Program-made: the position numbers and the translations under genes
The notes under the pieces: model-generated
The model's input: only the letters and a program-made list of their open reading frames with translations
What the model was told of the DNA's origin: nothing
Databases searched by the model: none
Part shown: piece by piece, positions 26,132-36,497 of the stretch
How the letters are laid out: the number at the start of each line of letters is the position of its first letter
Numbering within the stretch: the stretch's first letter is position 1
Source of the DNA: Brienomyrus brachyistius
Taxonomy: Eukaryota > Chordata > Actinopteri > Osteoglossiformes > Mormyridae
Length of the DNA stretch: 64,000 nucleotides
NCBI RefSeq assembly: GCF_023856365.1
Contig: NC_064545.1
Span: 1,116,001 to 1,180,000 of the forward strand
Direction of reading: 5' to 3'

Positions 26132-27300
26132 CACGTAACACCAAACAAACACAAGGACGTTTGAAGACCAATTCAATTTCAAATTTAATTAATAACGTCC
26201 TTTGCTGAAAATATTAACATTGACTAAATATATGTTTTCAGGGGGAAAAATAGCATTTGTTATCACAAAACTATTTAATAATTTTATTATTATTATACGA
26301 TTTCTGAGCGTGCTGTATAATTAAAATGCATAGGAGGCGAACTTTTCTAATCAGCTCAGGTCAGACCAAACATCAGGCGGTTTTATACGGAACGAGGCCG
26401 TTCCATGTGCAACTTCACACAAAATATTCTTGTATTTTAAAACTCACGAATATTTTAACACCGCTGCCCGGTAGGGGTCAGTCTTTCTCCGTGCAGTATA
26501 TAAACGCCTGCATCCACAGATCTTCCAAGCCTCTCCCGTAATTTTAGTTGACCGAAAATTGTTGCGCGCGCCTGTAATGCATTCTCAAAAAAAAGTAAAA
26601 AAAAAAGATATGGTAATTATTCTTCCATAGCCAGGCACCAAGGCCCGTAAAAGCCGTTGTGCCACACCAGGAGACGTGCGGTGGCTGTCAAAACAAAGAC
26701 CTGGCACTCGGTTTGGATGCAGGGCTGAGGGCTGTTCCTTGCGAAAGCCAATTACACCCACAGCCCTCTGTGTGGTCCTAATGATCCCAATTACCGCTCA
26801 CATGATCAAAGCACCCGCTCCGCAGTCTCTGACTGGCACACTTAGCAGACACTACAATGCCATTCTCCGAAGGATCACGTCATATAAAAATAGGCTCTGG
26901 GAGAAAAAAAAATCTATATCTACAGTTTACGGTGCCCCAAAATGGTCACATCACCTCATAACACTGAACTGAGATCAGGAATTCATAGGAGTTAAATGAA
27001 GCTTAAAACTAAACCAATTATAAGCAGAAAGCATGTGAAAACTCCATCCCTGTGTTCCAAAAATTGCTTTATTTCTGATGATGAGACGAGCTGACGAGAC
27101 CCGTTCGGTTAGATTTTTGTTTAAGCTTGGCTAAGTTTACTCAAGTTACTGTAGGGTTTAGCAACGAGAATTTCTCATAGGTTCAGGCGAGCAGCAATTA
27201 ATGTTTATGTAGTGGAATAAATCTGTTATGCAAATGGAAAAGGCAAAACATACCAGACAAAGATGAACAAACAAGAACTGGTGCTGACGACTCATTCCAT

Positions 27301-27444
27301 CAGGGGCGCCGCTAGCAATTTTGGGCCCTATGACAAAATATGAGGTTGGGCCCCCCTACCACACCCATTCAGATCTCTGGGGGCCCCTAAAGGGCGTGGG
27401 CCCTTAGAATTGTCCCAACTTTCCCCCCCTTAGCGGCGCCCCTG
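27301..27444. mobile_element. hAT MITE, 144 bp, with perfect target duplication
   Basis: The termini CAGGGGCGCCGCTA and TAGCGGCGCCCCTG are perfect 14-bp inverted repeats. A perfect 8-bp direct repeat CATTCCAT flanks it (27293-27300 and 27445-27452), typical of hAT insertion. The interior contains GGGCCC-rich segments and no open frame. Confidence 0.9.
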
Positions 27445-30171
27445 CATTCCATAGACACTGGACATAACACCAACTGTATCGTCAGATACACAGGTGACCT
27501 TCTCCAGCACCAGTGAGGGTGTGCAGCTTATGCCCAGAAGCCTAGGACAGAGTACAGGTTGCTTGCCTTTGGGATGTCTAATGGTCAGTCAGCCTCATTT
27601 CCGGTTTCACCCCTACCATGAAAACACCTCGACAAGTGTTAAAAGTTCAGCTGGATTCTTATCGATGATGTTTCAAAGCGCAAATGGCTAGTCCTGCATC
27701 CCTTTATCCAGCAGAATCACTCGCAGAAGACTGTATATTCAACATTGCAGACATACACTGACTGGACTGTAATGTCTAAAAGAAAAGAAAATGACTCGGC
27801 GGTAAAAGAACGTGTCAGCATTACGAGCAGAAAGGCCGAACACACGAAGAGTGACCGCTGATACCGGCCCCCGCACAGCAGGCCGACACGAGCTCCCAGC
27901 TCCACCTGGGGCGTCTCACTGGCCTGCATTCTCAGGCGGCGACACATCATCCTTCGCTGATGGAGAAACATCGTTCTGTCAGCCTGCTAAATAATTCCTG
28001 AATGGATAGAAGAGCTACATTTTCAATTATTAACGTGTTTTGACAGCACTGTCTGTTATAGGTACTTCCCTCCCCATTCTTAAGTCGCATATTCTAATTT
28101 CATTTAGATGAGGATAGGCACAATAAATGGGAAAAGGGGTAAGAGTTCACACATTTAGTATTTATCCAAGACAAGGCTTTGTTTAATAAGGTGGAAAATG
28201 GGAACAGTTTTTGATATACAGTAGAATCTTATTATGCGACACAATGCAATTCCTATATGAGCTTAAGTACAGATGTTTGTTGTTTTGATCTGGAGTTTGT
28301 AAATATGACAGGACCCCGATGATACACCTCTCACAAAGCCCATTCCGGATCCTCTTCCTTTCCAGAGATGTCTGACTGCACAAAATCATCAGTTCCAAAC
28401 TTGAGGGGAAAATAAGCAGCTGGGCATTAAGCAGGACCGGCTTGTTAGGCAGCCTCGAGATAACGATCAGATTCTCCTTTCGGTTTTTCTAAGCCCGTCA
28501 TTAGCGACGCCGCTGCAGTTCTGTCGCCTAACGCATGCGACGATCGTTGTGACAGGAGAGTTATTTTTCAAATCCACGAACGTCTTTAAGAGCGCTCCAA
28601 TCAGAGGGCTTGTTTCAATGGGGCGGGGTTGCGGACGAGGACACTGATGTGATCCGGGATCAACAGGCCTCGGGGGGTGTCTGTCATTGTGTTCATCACG
28701 TGCTCGGCCTGTAAATGCCTGCGTGTCATAGAACCTATTGTCAGAATAATGTGTAAAATCATAATCCAGCTTGTGTATTACCCCCCCGCCCCAACTCCGT
28801 TTTCCTGCTGCCCTGTACTAAGGAGCGTGTGAAGGTCCCTATTCATTTGGGCCCCATCCTACAATAGAATGCAGGAATAGATGCTTGAGGATATTAACAG
28901 TGACAGCGCATAAATAGGAGTGCGTCCCACATGGTGCTCGCTTTGTCACCATTCCTGCTGTGTGGCGTCAAGGCAGTCAGCTCCCCATCGCAGCTCGGAG
29001 AGGCTGTGTCGCACCTTCCAGAAGGAGTGGCGTTTAGTGCCTCAATAACATGCCGCCACTGCGGCTCCTAGAGACGATAAGGGGGAGCGTACGAAGAGCT
29101 CGGCGCTCATAACTGCCACGTAACCACACCAGCCCGCTGCCGTCTGACCCCACTGGCAGCCAGCTCTGCGAAAATCACATTTGCAATCTTCGGCGTGTAG
29201 GGAATTTGACACGACAGAGCTACAAATCATCCAGCAATGTATGTTGTTCCTCATCCTGAACCTCTGATACAATAAATTTGGCTACATCCCAAAACAAGTA
29301 CAACAGTACAACAAAGCATCTGAGTTCCTCCATATTCCAAAGCCTGGGAGGCCTACCTTTCGGGAAAACAATACATTATTTATCCATTTACATTATAAGT
29401 CATGTCTTGTTAAACCACATAAGCTCTCTAAGGGGAAGTAGCCCAGTCTGCAGATTTACACCCTCAGATTTGGGTTGGAATATCACCATCACAGATGTTG
29501 AAGATCAACCTCCAGGGTCTTCAACCAGGGGGTTCTGCTTTGGGCTCCACCCTCCATGTTTGAGGCTATCAGACACTGAGGGAGCAGAGCTAAAAGGACT
29601 GTGGTGTTGTGTAATAAGAAGATCTTAGTAAGACTGACCTCCGACTTGTATCCTTTGCAGGCTCTGTGCGATGATGATGAAGCAGGCTGCTCACACAGGC
29701 CGTACGAATGTCCATCAACCAATTAATAATGCACGTCAGCCATTCGGCACCTGCTGAAGATGGCATCTGTCTCAGGGACAGATGGTTTAGACTATACACT
29801 CAGGCAGCCTTTGCTTCTGCTCAACTGTAATGAATTGCCTCATAATCTATTCTATCTCTGTGCCATTAGCCAGCTTTGAACATCCACTAATATGAGCGGA
29901 GGCCTCATTTTCCAGAGTTTTAATCACATAAAATAGTGGGCGCCTAATTCAGCAAATTAAATGGGCCTTGATTACCGGAGCAGGGATTTAATATATCATG
30001 GAAAATTAGGTAGATTTTAATAAATTACTCATTCAGCTAAATGCTTTATAAACGCATATAAAGGAGAGGAAACGGTTGGAAAAGCTGTGGAAATTGGCCG
30101 TGTTATGGTGAGAGGTGCCAGAGACAGGAAGGCCAACAATGGCAGAGGATGTTTCTGTGGACGGTAGCATG

Positions 30172-30348
30172 GGTAGGCCTGCTGTAGGGGTGGGTAGGCC
30201 TACTGGAGGGGTGGGCGTAGGTAGGCCTGCTGTAGGGGTGGGCGTGGGTAGGCCTGCTGTAGGGGTGGGCGTAGGTAGGCCTGCTGGAGGGGTGGGCGTA
30301 GGTAGGCCTGCTGGAGGGGTGGGCGTGGGTAGGCCTGCTGTAGGGGTG
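30172..30348. repeat. 27-bp minisatellite, about 6.5 copies
   Basis: The unit starts GGTAGGCCTGCTGTAGGGGT and is 27 bp long, with C/T, T/G and A/G variants between copies. Because 27 is a multiple of three it leaves an open plus-strand frame with a nine-residue GRPAVGVGV period; I regard this as incidental. Confidence 0.9.
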
Positions 30349-31444
30349 TTGCCATCTTACCTGTCAAAGGTGGAGGTCAAAACCCAACCCACTATCACTG
30401 GCTTTCTAGCAGTTCCCGTTTAATGTGATGGCTCCCCAAAGCCGCCACGTTTCACTGATGGCGAAGCATGGCCTGTTTCCTCAGAGGACACAACAACTTA
30501 CCGTTTGCTATGGGGGTGGGAGCACACACGTCGGCGTTAGCCTAGCCAGGTAAGTCAGGAGGGTTGTAATTATCATGTCTCCATGTCGTAGACTGTGCAC
30601 AGGAATATCCATAAGGTAAATAGTGGGGTCGTCTTAAAGGATACAGGACTACGAAAACAATGTTTCTCAGTGTAGTCAGTCTGGAAGCAGTTTATGGTAA
30701 ACCACAGTGCATTCTCTGACCGGCTAACCAGTGTCCAGCCCTGCTCCCTTCAACTCAGCGTGACTTTAAACTGTCGCACGGTTTATGGTCCTGTGATTCA
30801 TGGGATGAGGCATCCCGCACTGACCAGCATGGAAATGGGACACGCAGCGGTTCTGTCGTTGGTCATTAACTGTCATCGGGACACCATCGGTTCCCAGAAA
30901 ATCACAGGACAACGGCAGGAAAAACATCACAAATGCAGACGCGCATTATAATAGTCCTTTGTAGCTATTACTTAAAAAAAGATATTTTAATAAAATGTGC
31001 ATAATTAATACATTTACAAAGAAACAACTAACTGCTTTAAAATAATTCCTGTTTTGCGCCATTTAAATTACACAGGCATCAGTTAAATTAGTGGGGTATC
31101 TTTTTTCTTGCTGTACCCATGTTACATAAATGGCCCTGTTTCATGTCAGTGACTCTTGCGCTTTAAACTTACAGTACATTTGATATCTCACAATGATCCC
31201 CTGTAAACGTCAGAGTCCCTCTTTCAGTCCACCACTGTATTCTGCAGTTATTTAATTGGTAGAAATTGCTCTCATCAAAGCAGAAGTATGTGATTTAATG
31301 TGCATAAAATGGACATTAGCATTTTAAAGAGGCAGATTAACACATTAATCCAGACAATTTCATCTACAACTTCACCACAGTGTGGGATTCTTAATGGATC
31401 TTAACTGGCTTTCCGTTTAACGCGATGGTTAGGCATGACGTGGG

Positions 31445-31790
31445 ACTCAGGAAAACATGAGGGTTTTATTAAGATGTACAGATGTTCACACGGCACATTA
31501 CACATAACGGCTATGAAATTTCATGTGAGCACATTAAAGGCTGTGGCTCTGTGTGGATTAATGAATTAAGAAAAAAAATTTAAAAAGCAGAATAAAAAGG
31601 AATTTTAAAACAAGACAACTTAAAATACTGTACAGCTACAAGATATTTCTATTTATAAATCACAGTCAGGGCTATTAATTCTCCCTTAAAACAGGAGGAC
31701 TGAGTTTGTCCCACAAATATCCTTTTTCTCTTCCTCTCTCTCACACACAGACTCACACAGATGCCAGACTGACTGCTAGCTCATCACCAG
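31445..31790 (-). other. rpgrip1l: rpgrip1l 3' UTR with AATAAA polyadenylation signal
   Basis: Downstream of the TGA at 31793-31791 the first canonical AATAAA on the minus strand is at 31470-31465. Cleavage would be expected a little further on (about 31445), giving a 3' UTR near 345 bases. The end is inferred. Confidence 0.55.
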
Positions 31791-31921
31791 TCACTCATAA
31801 GGCCTCTCCCGACTTGGGTGTGAAGGTAGCAGCTCTCTCTGAATGGAACGGAGCGCCTGAAGGGCCTCCACGGTGACAGTCAGGCTGCCCACCGCCACAC
31901 TGCTGTCATGCACATCCACAA
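31791..31921 (-). CDS. rpgrip1l: rpgrip1l last coding exon with stop
   Basis: Acceptor CCTGCAG. Encodes VVDVHDSSVAVGSLTVTVEA and LQALRSIQRELLPS, ending SRERPYE and TGA at 31793-31791. Human has [20 protein letters not shown] here; the last dozen residues differ. Confidence 0.94.
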
Positions 31922-32277
31922 CTGCAGGGGGCGAGAGACGCGAAGTCAGATGGAGGGCGTTACAAATGTACGTGGGCCCAAGGCCGGATCCTCACTGCAG
32001 ACTGGATAATTACAGGATGGATGTCCCCACCAGGGGCAAATAAAGGCTGCAGGCTCCCATGGGATGGCGGGGGTGTGTGGTGTTGCGGTGTGGGGTGGGG
32101 GGTCACATGTGCACACAACGCAATCAACAGTGTCACGGAAGGGCCAATTTGAGGGTTACGTTATCTTTAAACATATAGTTAGTAATTTATGTCCATGTTG
32201 TTATTGTGTCCATTTTAGTGTAAGTCTTCTCAAGATTACTCAGTATGTTTTGGTGGTGATGTCATTCTAGCACTCAC

Positions 32278-32411
32278 CGTCAAGAGCGGCATCTACTAGA
32301 TCGCGCTGCTGCTCCAGGATGCTGCCGATCCTGACGAAGGCCACGCCCACATCCTCGCACTCCTGGTCCTGCTGCTCCTCGGGGGGGTCGCTCACCACGA
32401 TGAACTTGATG
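32278..32411 (-). CDS. rpgrip1l: rpgrip1l exon (21st in window)
   Basis: Acceptor ACATTCTAG, donor ACG|GTGAGT. Encodes IKFIVVSDPPEEQQDQECED and VGVAFVRIGSILEQQRDLVD, close to human [20 protein letters not shown]. Confidence 0.96.
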
Positions 32412-34449
32412 CTAGAATGTCACCGGCGGCACTTTCAGTGGCATCCCCGAGGCAGGGCGTGGAACACTACACTATGGCTCTGAGGATCTGTTGTGTGAAC
32501 AATCGTGTGAGCCATCGATAGAGGGTATGTACTGGGGACACGTTCCTAGGAACATGTCCCCCTAGATCGACTGAGTGGCAAGAAAATGCTGCAACATGGC
32601 TGATTTTTGTCGGGGAAGCTGTTAAACAAATGATTATCTGTTTACATTAAAGGCAGTTGGACTTGACAGGGATCCTTACAACTTACCAAAGGACCAGTGG
32701 ACCATGGACCAGCAATCGGGTTTTACTAACATATTTTGTATAAACTTTTACAGTTATTTGGCTAACTGTCAAAACTTGCTTTGTGGAGTAGCCCCTGCAG
32801 CAGCCAATAATGTAATAATTGGTAATTATTACCGCTAATGAAATAACGTAATAATTTTTCCATTCTTGATGTAATAAAAAACGCCAATGTAATAAGTGGC
32901 CAATAACATAAAACGTTTTTGGTTCAGAAATTTTGTTTGTAGAACACAAGGCTCATCATGGATGTTTTTTTAATAAGCGCTAACAAAAACTTTACAGTTG
33001 CACATATAACTGAATGATGGTAAATATTTAATTGATGACTAGTGCATATAGTATATAATAAAGGTTCGATTTTACAAAAAAAATCCCTCAGTTGACATGA
33101 AATGATAACCGCAAATCCACATTTAGAGCCAGGATTTCAGCTGTTTCTGCAGATTGCAGTGATAAATTGCACAGCTTTTCCATTTTAGTTTTCACAGAAG
33201 CTGAACACTAATAGTGCCACTCAGTTTTTTTGCCACTCAGAGACTATAACCGCAGAGACTTCTGCTTACTGTGATGTCATTCATGTGTATAAGCTTTAAT
33301 AAGTTCATGAAATCATCCAGTGTTCCCTCCCATACTACTCAAAGGCTGTTAACGTTAAGCACCTCTCCCAAGGGTATGACAGCTTGCCTTCTGAGACCTT
33401 CCGCCCCTCACCAGAGCCTTAACACCTTTACAACCTGCCACCATCAGACCAGGAGAGCACTTCAGCACCCCCAACCCCCCCAAGGACCCAAAGACGAAAA
33501 GCTCAGGTTGTCTTCGGCTTCTCACACTTTCACAGTCGGCAAGAATTCCGTTCCGCCAGGGCAGCGATCCTCTGATCCGAACGCCAAGGACGACGACCAC
33601 TACCTACCGGTGTGAACAACAGAGCTCCCGCTGACAGAACTCACTGGCACCAGTGGGCTTACAGAACATCTTCCACAACGTCCCGAGAAAATGAAAACCT
33701 GAATCCATTACGCGCTGACTCACGTGAGCTGACCTCCAGCTCTCTATCTGCTGCCTTCTGCATAATCACAGCGATGTGCTGGGCCTGATTCTCATTTTGT
33801 CTTGTCAGATACCCAGCTGTGCGAACCAAAGAATTCACCGCGGTGCACTTCTCAAAAGCTTCGGCCCAACTTCCAAAGACACTCAATGTTCGCGAGCTGT
33901 CAAACGCCCATCCATGTGATGGGAATCTAAATTCCAACATGTTGGAAAAGGGGGAATATGGTTTTGCCCAACACCGGGGCTCAACACAAGGAACTCTGAA
34001 ATATGGAACATACTTTATGATTATCAAAGGCCTCTACTTGCGGTGCAGCCTTAACACAATCCTGCTCACTCGAGAATGACAAGAGAGCTCAACCATCACA
34101 GTAACAACGACGAATCAAGCTCTGATCGCAAAGCTGTAATCCTTGATCAGATTACAGAACCATTAACACTTGGTGGTTGAAATGAGTTTGGATTCAAACT
34201 CCTTCAGAATAAAAAAATAAATCCCATCAAATTCAGGTGTAGCTCACATACATCAACAATGCTACCGATACCATTTTCTGGCAGCTAGATTTCCACCTGG
34301 TGGCATTTTCACACTTGTCAAGAATACGCTTAATGGGCAGTTAAACAAAATTTAACAAATGGCCAAATGGAGGCATAACTGATGGAATTGACTTTGTAGG
34401 GTTGGCCAGCCCTAACCTCTGAAGGTTGCTGTCCCGGGGCTTTAAGGTA

Positions 34450-34610
34450 ACTTTTAATTAATAGGACAGCGGGTGTCACGACAGCTTGAGGTCAAGTCCC
34501 AGTGGACATCGCTGTTGTACCCTTGAGTGAGGTAGTTCACCTTCTTCATTAGCTGTATGGAACCTGTATGGAAACGAGTACTGTGCAGCCTGATAATTCA
34601 CTAATTGATA
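34450..34610 (+). mobile_element. decayed SINE-like fragment
   Basis: A segment reading GGTCAAGTCCCAGTGGAC then GCTGTTGTACCCTTGAGTGA is typical of the fish tRNA-derived SINE region just after the B box. The remainder is too diverged to bound. Confidence 0.45.
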
Positions 34611-34906
34611 TTAAATTATTTAATTGCACTTGCAATGCCAATAGGTTCTGAGCAAAGTAAATGTCAGATTTAAAATGTGCTGAAACCAGCCGGGGAAATC
34701 AGTTTAAGCAGAGTCCGAAAGGTCCTGTCACCAAGAGGTGGCTAGCAGTACTGAGCCAAGAGACTGGACAGACCCTCAGGATCGGGGGGGGGGGCATAGA
34801 GAGAGGGGCGGTGTCCTGCTGTCTTGGGCCGGATGCCTCCCCATTACAGGCCAGACAGGTGGTGGGTGAACATCCACGTGGACATGCTGTCGCTGCTGAT
34901 ACTTAC

Positions 34907-34991
34907 CTCTCCAGCTGCCTGGCGTCCCCCCGGAGAGTGGAGCGCAGGAGGTCCCGTCTCGCCTTGTTATTCTGCGTGTCCACGTGAATCA
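34907..34991 (-). CDS. rpgrip1l: rpgrip1l exon (20th in window)
   Basis: Acceptor CTGACAG, donor GAG|GTAAGT. Encodes IHVDTQNNKARRDLLRSTLR then GDARQLE, matching human [20 protein letters not shown]. Confidence 0.95.
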
Positions 34992-36310
34992 CTGTCAGGA
35001 CGAAGGGCCCGGTCACTCACTGTGCACGGCGTGACATTTCAAAGCGTTTACAAAGAACGGCCCCCTCACATTCTGCCCCGCCTGCCTGCTCACTGACTCT
35101 AAGCCCAGGGCTCCTGAGGTCTGGCTCTGCTCTCTGCCGCCCCGCCGATTGTCCCTGGCAGGTCGGCGCTCACGCTGTCAGCGATCCAGCCGTTAGGCTC
35201 AGTGCTCCGGATAAACTGTCATCCCCAGTTAATGACGCTGGCAGCCTGCTCGGCACAAACCGGCTGCCTCCGCCGCAGCTTGCCGGAGGGGACTTAACAT
35301 CGTCTCTCTGGCCCGGGGAGCCCATCATAATGATGCTGTGTGGCAGCGAACTTGTTCTCTCTGACAACAGCAACGATTCTATTGCCGCCCCCCCCACCCC
35401 CCTCCCCCGGCCTCGTCTGGAGGCTGGATTTCAGGGAAGCCATGCTATGTCGCAGCAACCAAATTACCCATCACAGGCCGCTACAGGACCAATATCAAAG
35501 GTCCGGGGGAAGCCCTGACAGGTGGGATGGCTCGAGAAGATGCCGGGACAGGGCTCCGGTTAGTCACGCTGCTGTCTGCAGAGTCACTACAGCACAGACG
35601 TGCTGCGACGAGCAGGAAGCTCACAGACTATCCTGGCACAGAGGTCAGGCTACCCCACTCTGCCACTTTTAGTTTTCCTCCAGCAATAAAGCTTCATATT
35701 CATCAATTACTCCCCAAAGTAATAGATATCGCTATTACTATTCTGGGCTCTGAGTTAGGATGTTTTAACATTCATATGACACTAAATATGATAATCTGTC
35801 TTTTTTCCCAGACAAAAAAACAGTAAATATTTGTTGATAGGATAAATTAATGGGTGCCTCAAAGCATCTACTTAGTAGTGGGAGGTGCCTGCAGGAAACT
35901 CCCATAATGACACGACGAAACATACAAGCCCCACACATTCGGTCCCCCCAGCCAGGGATCAGGCCAGGGTGCTACCTCACCACGCCAGGAGAGTCCAAAT
36001 CAGAATGAGGTCATACAAAATAAACCTGATTAAATATATGAAATGCTCATTACGGCCTTTATACAGGGGCTGAATCCAATGAATGTTCATTTCACCGCTG
36101 ACTGTCATTCTGACAGATCTTACTCTTATTAAGAAGGATAGCCTGCTGAGGCTGAATTACCTGTCTGAAGAGCTTTAATTAGGCCCCTGTGACAGAAAGA
36201 GAGAGAGAACGATAATTGATTCTTTTCCTTGACACCAGCTGTGAGGAGCACTAAGGGGACATCCAGACAGGATGGTTAAGGGAGCCATCTCACGCTTGCT
36301 GTGGCCTTAC
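34992..36310 (-). other. rpgrip1l intron between 19th and 20th window exons
   Basis: 1.3 kb, mixed composition. A C-rich tract lies near 35385-35410. The stretch 36080-36200 is non-repetitive with homeodomain-type TAATTA/TTAATT motifs and may be regulatory. No exon seen. Confidence 0.6.
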
Positions 36311-36497
36311 CGCTGCTGTAGTTGTAGTAGATGCTCTGGCCAGGCCGGGGCTTGGGCAAAGACAGAGGTGTCTCCACCGAGGGCCCATCCAGGAAGCGGT
36401 ACTCTATGAACAGCCGGGACACAGTGTCATCCGCGGCCACCCTGGACCCCCGTGCCAGCCGCAGGGACGTGATCTCGATGCGGATCCGCTCTGATGG
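36311..36497 (-). CDS. rpgrip1l: rpgrip1l exon (19th in window), start of C-terminal C2-like domain
   Basis: Acceptor TTTACAG, donor GCG|GTAAGG. Encodes [40 protein letters not shown] and [19 protein letters not shown], matching human PSEEIRIEIIALSLNDSQVT and PVSLPKPKSGQWVYYNYSN. Confidence 0.96.

Larger units (their letters stand above)
12850..31440. other. intergenic region between chd9 and rpgrip1l
   Basis: About 18.6 kb without a supported gene. It holds a 900-bp hAT element, several MITEs, several SINE fragments, (TG)n microsatellites and a 27-bp minisatellite, listed separately. 20.0-21.0, 22.0-23.2, 24.2-25.7 and 28.0-29.8 kb are AT-rich to mixed sequence in which I see no gene. In human, RBL2 and AKTIP occupy the corresponding interval; no exon resembling either is visible here. 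Confidence 0.65.
31922..34906 (-). other. rpgrip1l introns 20-21 (window numbering)
   Basis: 31922-32277 is a short intron. 32412-34906 is a longer one, AT-rich near 32.7-33.1 kb with repeated GTAATAAT motifs. It contains a decayed SINE-like stretch at about 34450-34610. I see no exon in it. Confidence 0.7.

Noticed and set aside
28215..28245. Pogo-like terminus (ACAGTAGAATCTTATTATGC)
   Set aside because: Only one end was found; no matching inverted terminus or TA pair could be identified.
12850..31440. rbl2 or aktip exons expected from human gene order
   Set aside because: Searched by eye for conserved peptides in both directions and found none; cannot be excluded without alignment.
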